This document shows, in pieces, positions 9,400 to 18,253 of a stretch of DNA of 64,000 nt. Where the stretch lies: NCBI RefSeq assembly GCF_001187535.1, contig NZ_LFIO01001065.1, positions 124,001 to 188,000 on the forward strand, read 5' to 3'. The position numbers and the translations under genes were made by a program. The stretch is from Rhizobium ecuadorense. GTDB lineage: Bacteria > Pseudomonadota > Alphaproteobacteria > Rhizobiales > Rhizobiaceae. Each line of letters opens with the position of its first letter. Position 1 is the stretch's first letter. Under the pieces are notes generated by a model, which ran no database searches, was not told where the DNA came from, and was given only the letters and a program-made list of their open reading frames with translations.

Positions 9400-9500
9400 A
9401 GAGCGGTTCAGCTTTCAACGAAGCGCAGAACCGCTCTAACCTTTTGCTTTTACGCAATTCCGGACGGAAAACCGCTTCGCACTTTTCCTGGAATTGCTTT
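9400..9500. repeat. RIME-like double-palindrome intergenic element (copy 1)
   Basis: Palindrome 1 is AGAGCGGTTC at 9400-9409 with GAACCGCTCT at 9428-9437. Palindrome 2 is GCAATTCC at 9454-9461 with GGAATTGC at 9490-9497, and its loop contains the block AAACCGCTTCGCACTTTTCC that recurs, in variant form, in copy 2. Two palindromes in about 100 bp between genes is the layout described for Rhizobium intergenic mosaic elements. It lies inside the nag operon, between nagA and the following SIS gene. Confidence 0.75.
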
Positions 9501-9512
9501 AGGAGACGTGGC

Positions 9513-10241
9513 ATGACTGATATCACCGATGCCTATTTTTCCAATCTGATCGGTCGGCTGGAGACGTTGAAGCAGGCACTTGCCGAGCCGATGGCGCAGG
9601 CAGCGTCGGTGATCCTCGATGCGGCCCGTGGCGACAAGCGCGTCTATGTCTTCGGCACCGGCCATTCGCACATGCTGGCGGAAGAGGCGCACTATCGCGC
9701 CGGCGGGCTGGCCTTCACCGTGCCGGTGCTCGTCGGCTCGGCGATGCTGCACGAGGGAGCGGTCATCAGCTCGGTCTATGAACGGACCCAGGGCCTGGTG
9801 CGGCCGATGCTGGAGCGCTACGGCATGCAGCCGGGTGATGTCATCATTATCGCCTCCAATTCTGGCGTGAACGCCGCGCCGATCGAGGCCGCCGACTTTG
9901 CGCATGAAATCGGCGCGAAAGTGATCGCCATCACCTCGATCGCCTATTCCTCGGCGATCGCCAATGGCCGCCGGCGGCTTTCCGAGGTCGCCGATATCGT
10001 GCTCGACAATGGGCTACCGCCGGGCGACGCTGTTGTCGAGCTTGAAGGCACCGGGCTTCGGGTTGGGCCGGTCTCGACGGCGGTCGGGGTGACGGTCATC
10101 AATGCGATCTTCGCCGAAGTCGCCTCGGAGCTGTCGAAATCCGGCGATGCGCCGGTCTATCTCAGCGCCAACATGCCGGGTGCCGCCGAGATCAACCAGA
10201 AGCTCGTCAAGAAATACCGGCCGCGCAACCCGCATCTCTGA
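9513..10241 (+). CDS. SIS-domain protein, UPF0309-like
   Basis: This 242-residue protein has a single SIS domain: [15 protein letters not shown] (~43-57) and [15 protein letters not shown] (~112-126) are the phosphosugar-binding loops, and [15 protein letters not shown] (~180-194) follows. It resembles the UPF0309 group of uncharacterised SIS proteins often found next to amino-sugar genes; an etherase or kinase-regulator role like MurQ or GckR cannot be excluded. The start at 9513 is preceded by AGGAGA and is strongly preferred to the long in-frame extension from 9291, which overlaps nagA and reads through the repeat. It is the last gene of the nag unit. Confidence 0.82.
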   Translation: MTDITDAYFSNLIGRLETLKQALAEPMAQAASVILDAARGDKRVYVFGTGHSHMLAEEAHYRAGGLAFTVPVLVGSAMLHEGAVISSVYERTQGLVRPMLERYGMQPGDVIIIASNSGVNAAPIEAADFAHEIGAKVIAITSIAYSSAIANGRRRLSEVADIVLDNGLPPGDAVVELEGTGLRVGPVSTAVGVTVINAIFAEVASELSKSGDAPVYLSANMPGAAEINQKLVKKYRPRNPHL

Positions 10242-10291
10242 GAGAGCGGATAAAAGGCCTGCCGCTGTCGCAAGCACGGTTCATGACGCGA

Positions 10292-11488
10292 TCAAGCGGC
10301 GAGAATGGAGCTGACCATGCGGGCAGTCCGCGGTGCCAGCGTCAAACCGATATGCCCGTGTCCAAAAGCAAACACGACGTCCCTTCCTCCTTTTGAAGGC
10401 CGGATAACGGGAACGGAATCGGGCATGGAAGGGCGGAAGCCCATCCAGCTCCGACTTGGTTCACCAAGCGTTGGGAAAATCCTGCGCGCATTTGCGAGCA
10501 ACAGTTCAAGGCGCCTTGGGTTCGACGGAGCGGTAATGCCTCCGAGCTCCACAGTACCGGCGACGCGCAAGCGGCCACGCATCGGGCAGAAGTAAAATCC
10601 ATGATGCGTCGGGCATACCGGTCGTTCCACCGGCAGTGTTTCCATATCGAACTCGAGATGATAACCCCGCTCGGTGTCCAACAGTACCCGCTCACCCAGC
10701 TGCAGGGCCAGCCCGCGGGAATGTGCCCCGGCGGCGATCACCGCTGCTCGGGCATGAATGCTGTGGACCGAAGCCAGCATCCTCACTCCATTCCGCTCAC
10801 GCGAAATAGTCGTCACGGAGTCTCGGACGAACTCGACCCCCGCTTGTCTGGCAGCGGCTTCCATCACGCTCATGAGCTCGCCGGGATCGGTGAAGTTTAT
10901 CGCCTTCGGAAAGAAAAGCCCTCCGCCATGGACCTGCGGCAGCCGGGGCTCGAGGCTTTGCACCTCGTCAGGGGTGAGAAGCTGCTGCGCTATCCCGTAG
11001 TTTCGGCGAAGCTCGACATCCGAAGCGGCCGTCTTGAAGGCCTCAGGTGTTTGGTAGAGGTAGAGGCATCCCTTCGCACTTAAAAGATCGGATGCGCCGA
11101 TCTCTGCTGCGAATTCGAGCCACTGTGATGAAGCGTCGGACAGAAGGTTGGCTATGCGGCTCGCATTGTCTCTGTATCTGTGCGGGAGGGATTCGTAGGC
11201 AAAACGCACCAGCCATGGAAACAACGTCGGCAAAGCGGCCTTGCGGATGGATAAGGGGCTGTCGGAATTGAGAAGCAGCGCGGCCAGGTTTTTAAGGACA
11301 GCGGGCGTGCCGACGGGAATGATCGCATAATCGGCGATCGTTCCGGCATTGCCGTAAGATGCGCCCGAACCGGGTTTGTTCGGTTCGATCAGCACGACAT
11401 CTCGACCGTCGGCACGCAGCCGCAGAGCGGTCGCCACGCCGATCACACCGCCGCCGATGACGGCGATATCTGTTGTGAGCTTGTTCAT
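10292..11488 (-). CDS. DadA-like FAD-dependent D-amino-acid dehydrogenase/oxidase
   Basis: This 398-residue flavoprotein begins with the dinucleotide-binding motif IAVIGGGVIGVATALRL (~8-24) followed by the acidic ribose-binding VVLIEP, and ends with the DAO-family block GFRPSMPDSVPVIRP and FAFGHGHIGLTLAP. This matches the DadA branch, which oxidatively deaminates D-amino acids or oxidises related secondary amines. It is the last gene of a transcription unit after the three ABC-transporter genes, so the imported compound is probably its substrate. The start at 11488 is preferred; an in-frame start at 11575 would add 29 residues that lack family similarity. An AT-rich CAGATATAT stretch lies just upstream and resembles the candidate GntR site at 14086. 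Substrate unknown. Confidence 0.85.
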   Translation of the reverse strand: MNKLTTDIAVIGGGVIGVATALRLRADGRDVVLIEPNKPGSGASYGNAGTIADYAIIPVGTPAVLKNLAALLLNSDSPLSIRKAALPTLFPWLVRFAYESLPHRYRDNASRIANLLSDASSQWLEFAAEIGASDLLSAKGCLYLYQTPEAFKTAASDVELRRNYGIAQQLLTPDEVQSLEPRLPQVHGGGLFFPKAINFTDPGELMSVMEAAARQAGVEFVRDSVTTISRERNGVRMLASVHSIHARAAVIAAGAHSRGLALQLGERVLLDTERGYHLEFDMETLPVERPVCPTHHGFYFCPMRGRLRVAGTVELGGITAPSNPRRLELLLANARRIFPTLGEPSRSWMGFRPSMPDSVPVIRPSKGGRDVVFAFGHGHIGLTLAPRTARMVSSILAA

Positions 11489-11581
11489 CAGATATATGTT
11501 TACCTTAGAGAAGGAGGCCTGATGCCGACCGGACCCTGCCGCGGCGCCATGCGCTGCCGGAGCGGTTCTGGCCAATCAAGG

Positions 11582-12382
11582 CTAGCCTGGGGAAGCGTAG
11601 CGCGCGACATAGGCAGCCGTGCGTGCTTCCGTTGGACGGTCAAGCACATCTGCGGCAGTTCCCTGCTCGATGATAAGACCGCCATCGATGAACACGACCC
11701 AGTCCGACACCTCTTTCGCAAAGGGCAGCTCGTGGGTGACCAGGATCATCGTCATGCCGTCGGCAGCCAATTCCCGCATGACGCGGAGAACTTCACCGGT
11801 CGATTCAGGATCGAGCGCCGATGTCGGCTCGTCGAATAGCAACACCGTTGGTTCCAGCGCCAGAGCGCGTGCGATCGCCACACGCTGCTGCTCGCCGCCC
11901 GACATCTGTTCCGGATAAGCCATCGCCCGTTTGGCAAGCCCCACTCTGGTCAGAAGTTTCACGGCCCGTTCCACAGCCTGTCTCTCAGCAATCCCGGCCG
12001 CTTGCATCTGAGCGAGAATGACGTTTTCCACAGCAGTCAGGTGCGGGAACAGATTGAAACGCTGAAACACCATGCCGACGCGTTGCCGAAGCTTTGCAAG
12101 GTTGCAGCAGGTTACTTTGCCGTCAGTGAAGATCGTCTCATCGCCGACGGTGATCGTTCCCTGATCGGGACGCTCAAGCAAATTGACGCAGCGCATGAGG
12201 GTGGTCTTTCCTCCACCGCTCTGACCAATGATGCTGACGATTTTCCCGGCCGGAACATCGAGGTCGACGCGGTCAAGCACCAGGCGCCCATCAAAAGACT
12301 TGCGCAATCCGCTAATTTTAACGGCAGGGCGACCGACCGGCTGCTCTGACATGAAGGCAGTTTTGGCAGGAGTGGTGGTCAT
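11582..12382 (-). CDS. Polar amino-acid ABC transporter, ATP-binding protein
   Basis: This 266-residue ATPase energises import through the neighbouring permease at the cytoplasmic membrane. Walker A is GQSGGGKTT (~53-61), the Q-loop VFQRFNLFPHLT (~98-109) is typical of the polar amino-acid (GlnQ/HisP) family, the signature is MSGGEQQRV, Walker B VLLFDEPTSALDPE and the switch LVTHELPFA. It follows the permease gene by 3 nt and precedes the oxidase gene by 93 nt. All catalytic motifs are canonical, in contrast to the two degenerate ABC proteins elsewhere in the window. Confidence 0.92.
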   Translation of the reverse strand: MTTTPAKTAFMSEQPVGRPAVKISGLRKSFDGRLVLDRVDLDVPAGKIVSIIGQSGGGKTTLMRCVNLLERPDQGTITVGDETIFTDGKVTCCNLAKLRQRVGMVFQRFNLFPHLTAVENVILAQMQAAGIAERQAVERAVKLLTRVGLAKRAMAYPEQMSGGEQQRVAIARALALEPTVLLFDEPTSALDPESTGEVLRVMRELAADGMTMILVTHELPFAKEVSDWVVFIDGGLIIEQGTAADVLDRPTEARTAAYVARYASPG

Positions 12383-12385
12383 GGG

Positions 12386-13129
12386 TCAGACTTTCCCCTG
12401 GGCGAGATAGGTCCTGGCCAATTTGAGCCGACGCCGTCTGGCCAATGACAGTGGCACACCCGCGTGGATCTTGCGCTCGAGCAGAAGCAGACATTGTGAC
12501 ACCGGGTAGCAGATAACGAAATAAACGGCCGAGATCACGAGATACACTTCCAGCGCTCGGAACGTTTCCGAGGCTATCAGCTGTGCCTGCGTCATCAGCT
12601 CGGCAGCCGAGATTGTCACAAGCAGCGAGGTCGACTTGATCAGGTCGACGAACATGGTGTTCGTACCGGGAAGCGCCAGCCGCACCGCCTGCGGCAGAAT
12701 GACATGGGTGAAAGTTTTGCCGCGCCCTAACCCGAGAGCTTGAGACGCCTCCTGCTGTCCCCGGTGTACGCCGGCGATGGCTGCCCGAAAGATCTCGGAC
12801 AGGTAAGCCGCGTAGAAGAGTACCAAGCTCAACACGCCAGCCTCGAAAACCTCCAGCCTGATGCCTACGGAAGGCAGGCCGAAGTAGGTGAGGAAAATGA
12901 TCGCAAGGAGCGGTACGTTTTTAAAAAGCTCCGTATAGAGCGCCGCGGGGACGCTAACCAGCCGGAGCCGGTTGAGCCGCATCAATGCAAGTACAAGACC
13001 AAGGATCGTCGCGCCGACGAAGCTCGCCATAGTGTAGCCGAGGGTCTTGAGCAGACCCCCGGCAATGTTTCCGATGTAGTCGGTCCAGGGAACCTGGAAC
13101 ATATCGGTGAAGGATGACAACGCCGTCAT
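12386..13129 (-). CDS. Polar amino-acid ABC transporter, permease
   Basis: This 247-residue inner-membrane permease has about five hydrophobic segments and the conserved EAA loop EASQALGLGRGKTFTHVILPQA (~128-149; contacts the ATPase). The PLLAIIFLTYFGLP block (~73-86) is characteristic of the His/Glu/Gln/Arg/opine permease family. Only one permease gene is present, so the pore is probably a homodimer. The gene sits 9 nt after the binding-protein gene and 3 nt before the ATPase gene, forming a tight unit. Confidence 0.92.
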   Translation of the reverse strand: MTALSSFTDMFQVPWTDYIGNIAGGLLKTLGYTMASFVGATILGLVLALMRLNRLRLVSVPAALYTELFKNVPLLAIIFLTYFGLPSVGIRLEVFEAGVLSLVLFYAAYLSEIFRAAIAGVHRGQQEASQALGLGRGKTFTHVILPQAVRLALPGTNTMFVDLIKSTSLLVTISAAELMTQAQLIASETFRALEVYLVISAVYFVICYPVSQCLLLLERKIHAGVPLSLARRRRLKLARTYLAQGKV

Positions 13130-13138
13130 GCTTCGATC

Positions 13139-14065
13139 TCACTTCGCGATGGAAGGCGGGTTCCAGTCGGCGGGACGGTCAACGCCGCGCCGCTGTGCCG
13201 CCATCTCGGGCGATGGGACCAAGAACTGCTGGGGATCGCCGCCCCATTTCGTGATCAAAGCCGCAAGGGACCCATCCTTGTACATGCCGTCAATCTGATC
13301 GGAAACAGCCTTGGTCAGCTTCGGCGACTGTTTTGGAAGGTAGAATCCGGTCATATAGGCTTGAAAATATTTGTAATCGGGGTGCGCGGCGACCTGCTCG
13401 TCTGTCGGCGGCTGCAGATATTCGATGCGGACCTTCATGTCGGGGCGCTGCTGCTGTTGATAGGTGATCAGCAGCGGATCGAGAAAACCGACGTCGAGGC
13501 GCCCGGCAGAAATATCCTGGAACACACTGTCGGCGCTCGGGAATGTATGGGGTGATGCGTTCGGGACCTGCGCGATGGATTTCGCCCAGACATAGCCGGT
13601 GACGGTACCGAGGTTCTTGCCTTCCAGGCTCGCAACATCGGGAAAGCTCGCCGTGCCGCTTACGGCCATGGCCGGCGGCGAATAATATGGCGGGTCCGTG
13701 AACAGGCCGACTTTCTGGCGAGCGTCGGACCATGCGATTCCGCCGATGGTTATATCAGCCCGCTGTGTCTGGACGGAAGCCAGCATGCCTGGAAAATCGG
13801 TGACGTTGATTTCGATCTTGAGGCCGAGCTTATCGGCGATGGCTGTCAGGATGTCGCTGTCGAGGCCGACGAGCTTCCCATCCTTGACCGCCGTATAGGG
13901 CATGTAGGGCTGGACCGTAACGACGAGCGCGCCTGGTTTCATCAGCTCCAGATCGTCGGCATTGGCCGCGGACGGCACGGCCGTCGCGAACAGTCCCAAA
14001 CCCAGGATCGCCAAGGCAACGATCCCATTCGCCTGCGATTTTTTCGTCAATTCAGCACGTTTCAT
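13139..14065 (-). CDS. Amino-acid ABC transporter, periplasmic binding protein (SBP family 3)
   Basis: The 308-residue protein has an N-terminal signal peptide (hydrophobic IVALAILGLGLFATAV, cleavage near SAANADD) and a family 3 solute-binding fold, shown by MPYTAVKDGKLVGLDSDI (~57-74), the TDFPGMLASVQTQRADITI block (~92-110) and the GTVTGYVWAK hinge (~153-162). It is the first gene of the transporter-oxidase unit and is divergent from a GntR/FCD regulator. The ligand is unknown; the linked DadA-like oxidase hints at a D-amino acid or an N-substituted amino acid. Confidence 0.92.
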   Translation of the reverse strand: MKRAELTKKSQANGIVALAILGLGLFATAVPSAANADDLELMKPGALVVTVQPYMPYTAVKDGKLVGLDSDILTAIADKLGLKIEINVTDFPGMLASVQTQRADITIGGIAWSDARQKVGLFTDPPYYSPPAMAVSGTASFPDVASLEGKNLGTVTGYVWAKSIAQVPNASPHTFPSADSVFQDISAGRLDVGFLDPLLITYQQQQRPDMKVRIEYLQPPTDEQVAAHPDYKYFQAYMTGFYLPKQSPKLTKAVSDQIDGMYKDGSLAALITKWGGDPQQFLVPSPEMAAQRRGVDRPADWNPPSIAK

Positions 14066-14085
14066 TTGAACCCCTCTTTGTGGTT

Positions 14086-14102
14086 ATATATTGCTGATAT
14101 AT
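14086..14102. promoter_or_regulatory. Candidate GntR/FCD operator in divergent promoter
   Basis: An inverted repeat ATATAT-TGCTG-ATATAT lies between the binding-protein gene and the divergent regulator gene. A related ATATATCTGAT sequence occurs in front of the oxidase gene on the minus strand (about 11487-11497), consistent with one regulator acting at both places. AT-rich palindromes can also be promoter elements, so this is only suggestive. Confidence 0.4.
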
Positions 14103-14210
14103 TGAAGATATGCCGACACTATATGAAGTCAAGCAGATTCGTTGAGCGTTTTTTTAGGCGGAGCAGTGTTTGGCTATGCGGAAATGGACAGAGAGAGGAA
14201 TGCGCTGAAT

Positions 14211-14885
14211 ATGTCGGTATTCGAGGCGGAGTACGAAGCGGCTGAATCAACGCTGGCGGAGCGGACATACATTCGGCTGCGCGACGACATCATTACGACA
14301 CTGCTTCCTCCGGGCACGCTTCTGCGGGAGGCCGAGCTTATGAAACGCATGGAAGTCGGACGCACGCCGGTCCGGGAGGCGCTTCAGCGTCTGCAATATG
14401 ACGGTTTCGTCGTCGTCAGCGCGCGGCGCGGCACATTTGTCAGCAAGATCGATATCAATGATCTTACTGCCGTTTATGAGGCACGAGCACGGATCGAATC
14501 CTGGGCGACGCGACTGGCTGCGGAAAGGCTGCGCGAGTTCGAGCGGCAAGAAGCGCGGCAACTGATCGATGAGCTCAAGCAGACAACCGGTCCGATGACG
14601 CTGGAAGACATCCTTGCCCTAGATCGCCGGGTTCACCGCTTCATCTACAAAGTGGCCAAGAACCCTTTCCTGTTCGATACGCTGGATCACTACCACAATC
14701 TGTCGCTGAGGATCCTTTACGTCGCCATGAAACGGTTTCCGACGCTGGTACCGCGTCTTGAGGACGTCTTGCATGATCAGGTCCTCATGCTTGAGGCCGT
14801 ATGCAGAGGTGACGCAGATGAGGCTGAAAGGGTCGCAATGGCTCATGTCATGAGCTTCGAGAGCGAGGTCCGAAAGGTGATCTGA
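14211..14885 (+). CDS. GntR-family regulator, FCD domain
   Basis: The protein has a FadR-type winged helix (TLAERTYIRLRDDIITTLLPPG, then VGRTPVREALQRLQYDGFVVV) and an all-helical FCD effector domain with the metal-ligand pattern expected of the family (DRRVHRFIYKVAKNP, then HDQVLMLEAVCRGDADEAERVAMAH). It is divergent from the amino-acid transporter-oxidase unit and probably controls it in response to the transported amino acid or its oxidation product. The start is uncertain: 14211 has GAGAGGA upstream and begins MSVFEAEYE; in-frame starts at 14184 and 14142 would add 9 and 23 residues. Confidence 0.85.
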   Translation: MSVFEAEYEAAESTLAERTYIRLRDDIITTLLPPGTLLREAELMKRMEVGRTPVREALQRLQYDGFVVVSARRGTFVSKIDINDLTAVYEARARIESWATRLAAERLREFERQEARQLIDELKQTTGPMTLEDILALDRRVHRFIYKVAKNPFLFDTLDHYHNLSLRILYVAMKRFPTLVPRLEDVLHDQVLMLEAVCRGDADEAERVAMAHVMSFESEVRKVI

Positions 14886-14893
14886 ATTCGGAT

Positions 14894-15000
14894 CTAAAGC
14901 GCGTCGCGATCTTTCAGATTCGCTTGTCGCGCTTTAGGTCTTTATTTTCTCGCATGTCGTTATCGCAAAACCGCTGCGCACTTTTGCGCGACATGCTCCA
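14894..15000. repeat. RIME-like double-palindrome intergenic element (copy 2)
   Basis: Palindrome 1 is CTAAAGCGCG at 14894-14903 with CGCGCTTTAG at 14928-14937. Palindrome 2 is GCATGTCG at 14952-14959 with CGACATGC at 14989-14996, and its loop contains AAAACCGCTGCGCACTTTTG, close to the loop of copy 1. It sits between the convergent GntR and efp genes. Confidence 0.75.
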
Positions 15001-15162
15001 GGAATTGGGTGCAGCTTTAGCTGTACGAAGATATTTCCGGCAAAATGAGACGTCCGAAACAATCGCAGGGCCCGAGTTGATGCGACATCGACCGCTGCCC
15101 GAATTCTACATCTTGGTGAGGGGCCGGCGTGGGCCGGCCTCCCGAATGGAATGAACCCGGGA

Positions 15163-15732
15163 TCAATCCTTGGCGCGCTCGACGTAAGAATTGTCTTCCG
15201 TTGCGATGACGACGCGGGTGCCGGCATTGATGTGCGGCGGCACCGATGTACGGATGCCGTTGGAGAGCATGGCCGGCTTGTAGGAAGAGGATGCCGTCTG
15301 GCCTTTGACGACCGGTTCTGTCTCGGTGATTTCGAGCGTGACGTGGCGCGGCAGTTCGAGCGCCAGCGGAATGCCTTCATGAATCGACAGGATGCAGGAC
15401 ATGCCTTCCTGCAGATAGGCCTTCTGATCGCCCATGGTTTCGACATCGACCACGACCTGATCGTAGTTACCCGGGTTCATGAAGTGGAAGCCTTCGCCGT
15501 CTTCATAGAGATACTGGAAGGAGACGTCCTCGACGAAGGCGCGTTCGACCTGTTCGGTGGTGCGCCAGCGTTCGGAGACCTTCACGCCGTCGACGATGCG
15601 GCGCATGTCGACCTGGGTGACCGGCGTGCCTTTGCCAGGGTGAAAGTTCTGGGCGGTGAGAACGACGTAGAGCTTGCCGTCGACATCGAGAACGTTGCCC
15701 TTGCGGACCGAAGAGGCGATGACCTTGACCAT
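15163..15732 (-). CDS. efp: Elongation factor P
   Basis: EF-P enters stalled ribosomes and promotes peptide bond formation at polyproline stretches. The 189-residue protein has the normal length and three-domain order: KOW-like domain I with the tip loop HPGKGTP, central OB domain ([14 protein letters not shown] onward), and C-terminal OB domain ending in [19 protein letters not shown]. Lys34 in the tip loop is the residue that is beta-lysylated in species with EpmA and EpmB, and both of those genes are divergently encoded next to it. The start ([12 protein letters not shown]) is the family start and is preceded by AAGGAAG. Confidence 0.96.
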   Translation of the reverse strand: MVKVIASSVRKGNVLDVDGKLYVVLTAQNFHPGKGTPVTQVDMRRIVDGVKVSERWRTTEQVERAFVEDVSFQYLYEDGEGFHFMNPGNYDQVVVDVETMGDQKAYLQEGMSCILSIHEGIPLALELPRHVTLEITETEPVVKGQTASSSYKPAMLSNGIRTSVPPHINAGTRVVIATEDNSYVERAKD

Positions 15733-15879
15733 AAGACTTCCTTGTAACTCGGCTTTCGGCGTCGTAGATGACTGTCGAGACGCCTCTGAGACGCAAATAT
15801 TTTTCTTTGGGGCGCAACTAACCTAAAATCCGGGAAATAGCCATCCCCATACCGGCTTCTCCGGCGAAGAAAGCTTGGA

Positions 15880-16941
15880 ATGAACTCTTCGGCGAAAGCG
15901 TCCCCCTGGTGGACCCCGTCCGTGCATGCCGATCGCCGCCCGTTCCTGATCGGGCGCAATGCGATCCAGGCGGCATTGCGCGGGTTTTTCGCGCGCGAGG
16001 ATTTCATCGAGGTGGATACGGCGGTGCTGCAGATCTCCCCCGGCAACGAGGCGCATCTGCATGCCTTCGCCACGGAAGCGCTGACGACGGATGGGCAAAA
16101 GGCGCCCTTCTATCTGCACACTTCGCCGGAATTCGCCTGCAAGAAGCTGCTTGCGGCGGGCGAAGAACGCATCTCGTGTTTCGCCCATGTCTATCGCAAC
16201 CGCGAGCGCGGGCCGCTGCACCATCCCGAATTCACCATGCTCGAATGGTATCGGGCCGGCGAAAGCTACGAGAGCCTGATGATGGACTGCGTGCGGATCC
16301 TGGCGCTCGCGGCCGAGACGGCAAAGACCGAAAAGCTTGCCTATCGCGGCGGCGAGACCGATCCTTTCGCCGGCCCGGAGCGGGTCAGCGTTGCCGAAGC
16401 GTTCGAGCGCCATGCCGGCATCGATCTTCTCGCCTCGGTCGCCGCCAACGGTTCGACCGATCGCGATCATCTGGCCGCCGAGATGAAGCACGTCGGCATG
16501 CGTGTTGCCGATGACGATGGCTGGGCCGATCTGTTCAGCCGGGTGCTGGTCGAGAAGATCGAGCCGCATCTCGGCTTCGGCCGCATCACCATCCTTTACG
16601 AATACCCGGTCTCGGAGGCAGCGCTTGCGCGCCCCTCGATGCGCGACCCCAGGGTTGCCGAGCGTTTCGAACTCTATGCCTGCGGCGTCGAACTCGCCAA
16701 CGGCTTCGGCGAACTCACCAATGCGGCCGAACAGCGCCGGCGGTTTGAGATCGAGATGGCCGAGAAGGCGCGTGTCTACGGCGAGACCTATCCGCTCGAC
16801 GAGGATTTCCTGGCCGCACTGTCGCTGATGCCCGAGGCAAGCGGCATCGCGCTCGGTTTCGACCGGCTGGTGATGCTGGCGACGGGGGCCTCGCGCATCG
16901 ATCAGGTGCTCTGGGCGCCGGTTGCGGAGTATGGACGATGA
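15880..16941 (+). CDS. epmA: EF-P lysine lysyltransferase EpmA (LysRS-like)
   Basis: EpmA (also called GenX/PoxA/YjeA) is a paralogue of the class II lysyl-tRNA synthetase catalytic domain that attaches (R)-beta-lysine to Lys34 of EF-P. The 353-residue protein lacks an anticodon-binding domain. Class II motifs are visible: motif 2 around RISCFAHVYRNRERGPLHHPEF (~95-117) and motif 3 around SGIALGFDRLVMLATG (~321-336). The lysine-site segment ELANGFGELTN (~270-280) is also present. It is divergent from efp and overlaps epmB by 4 nt (ATGA), so the modification pair is co-expressed. Confidence 0.95.
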   Translation: MNSSAKASPWWTPSVHADRRPFLIGRNAIQAALRGFFAREDFIEVDTAVLQISPGNEAHLHAFATEALTTDGQKAPFYLHTSPEFACKKLLAAGEERISCFAHVYRNRERGPLHHPEFTMLEWYRAGESYESLMMDCVRILALAAETAKTEKLAYRGGETDPFAGPERVSVAEAFERHAGIDLLASVAANGSTDRDHLAAEMKHVGMRVADDDGWADLFSRVLVEKIEPHLGFGRITILYEYPVSEAALARPSMRDPRVAERFELYACGVELANGFGELTNAAEQRRRFEIEMAEKARVYGETYPLDEDFLAALSLMPEASGIALGFDRLVMLATGASRIDQVLWAPVAEYGR

Positions 16942-17990
16942 ATGCCGTCAAACCGATCAAGAGCGTCGATGATCTGGTGATGGCAGGGCTGATTGCGCCG
17001 GCCGATCGCCTGGCGCTGGAGGAGGTTGCCGCGCGCTACGCGATCGCCCTGACGCCCGCGATGATCAAGCTGATCGATCGCGCCGATCCGGATGATCCGA
17101 TCGCGCGGCAGTTCGTGCCCGATGCCGCCGAACTCACGGTCTTCAGCGAAGAACGCGCCGATCCGATCGGCGATCATGCCCACAGCCCGGTCGAAGGCAT
17201 CGTTCACCGCTATCCCGATCGGGTTCTGCTGAAGGCCGTGCATGTCTGCCCGGTCTATTGCCGCTTCTGCTTCCGCCGCGAAATGGTCGGGCCGCAGGGT
17301 CTCGGCACGCTCGATGCCGCCGCGATGCAGGCGGCTTTCGACTATATCAGAGGTCACGAGGAAATCTGGGAGGTCATCCTCACCGGCGGCGATCCGCTGG
17401 TGCTGTCTCCGCGCCGTCTCCATGAGATCATGGAGGCGCTGGCGGACATCGCGCATGTGAAGATCGTGCGATTCCACACACGTGTACCCGTCGTCGATCC
17501 TGGGAAGATCGACGCGGCATTGATCGCCGCGCTGAAGGCGAGCGGCAAGACGGTCTATGTGGCGCTGCATGCCAATCATGTCAAAGAGTTGGGGCCGGAA
17601 GCGCGTGCCGCCTGCGCCCGTCTTGTCGATGCCGGCATTGCGATGGTCAGCCAGTCCGTATTGCTGAAGGGCGTCAACGACGATCCGGACGTGCTTGCGG
17701 CGCTGATGAAGGCTTTCGTCGAAATCCGCGTCAAGCCCTATTACCTGCATCATCCCGATCTGGCGCCCGGCACCGGCCATTTCCGATTGACGATCGAGGA
17801 GGGGCAGAGGATCGTCGCGGCGCTGCGCGGGCGGATTTCCGGGCTCTGCCAGCCGACCTACATTCTCGATATCCCGGGCGGTTACGGCAAGGCGGTCGTC
17901 AGCGGCAGCGCCGTCCGGTCCAAGGGGGAAGGATGTTATTCCGTCTCGGACTATCGCGGCGACGAGCATTCCTATCCGCCGGCCGGCTGA
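16938..17990 (+). CDS. epmB: L-lysine 2,3-aminomutase EpmB (radical SAM)
   Basis: EpmB converts (S)-alpha-lysine to (R)-beta-lysine for EF-P modification. The 350-residue protein carries the radical-SAM [4Fe-4S] motif CPVYCRFCFR near residue 100, the SAM-binding EVILTGGDPLVL (~143-154), and the aminomutase segments RFHTRVPVVDP (~178) and KPYYLHHPD (~267). It overlaps epmA by 4 nt. EpmB proteins are shorter than fermentative KamA, and the pairing with epmA and efp supports the EF-P role. No epmC hydroxylase is seen here. Confidence 0.94.
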   Translation: MNAVKPIKSVDDLVMAGLIAPADRLALEEVAARYAIALTPAMIKLIDRADPDDPIARQFVPDAAELTVFSEERADPIGDHAHSPVEGIVHRYPDRVLLKAVHVCPVYCRFCFRREMVGPQGLGTLDAAAMQAAFDYIRGHEEIWEVILTGGDPLVLSPRRLHEIMEALADIAHVKIVRFHTRVPVVDPGKIDAALIAALKASGKTVYVALHANHVKELGPEARAACARLVDAGIAMVSQSVLLKGVNDDPDVLAALMKAFVEIRVKPYYLHHPDLAPGTGHFRLTIEEGQRIVAALRGRISGLCQPTYILDIPGGYGKAVVSGSAVRSKGEGCYSVSDYRGDEHSYPPAG

Positions 17991-18253
17991 GGCAAAACGG
18001 TGCTTTCCCGTGTCATTTCTGTACTCGCTGTGCCGGAAAAGGCAACGAGCGTGGCGGTTAATTCAGCGGTAAGTAGCTGATATCAAATATATATTATTGT
18101 CTGCACTGGAATTGTCGATAAAATTCTAACTGTGAGCCTTAATCATCTTTAACGCTATAAATTAGCGGAATTTTCTGTTTTCCGCACTAAAAGAACGCTC
18201 ATGACAAGGCGATGAACGCCGGTTCGGGATCATGAGAATCTTGGAGTGATGGG
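17991..18253 (+). other. AT-rich leader/promoter region of the carrier-protein operon
   Basis: These 263 bases hold no plausible gene. The stretch from about 18060 to 18200 is much richer in A and T than its surroundings and contains several TATA-like runs (for example near 18085 and 18165), fitting promoter and leader DNA for the operon that starts at 18254. I see no clear operator or terminator after epmB. Confidence 0.45.

Noticed and set aside
9291..9512. N-terminal extension of the second SIS protein
   Set aside because: Overlaps nagA and reads through the RIME-like repeat; AGGAGA precedes the 9513 start.
15113..15146. GC-rich hairpin downstream of efp
   Set aside because: Stem pairs GGCCGG/CCGGCC but no T run follows on the minus strand, so it is not a convincing terminator.
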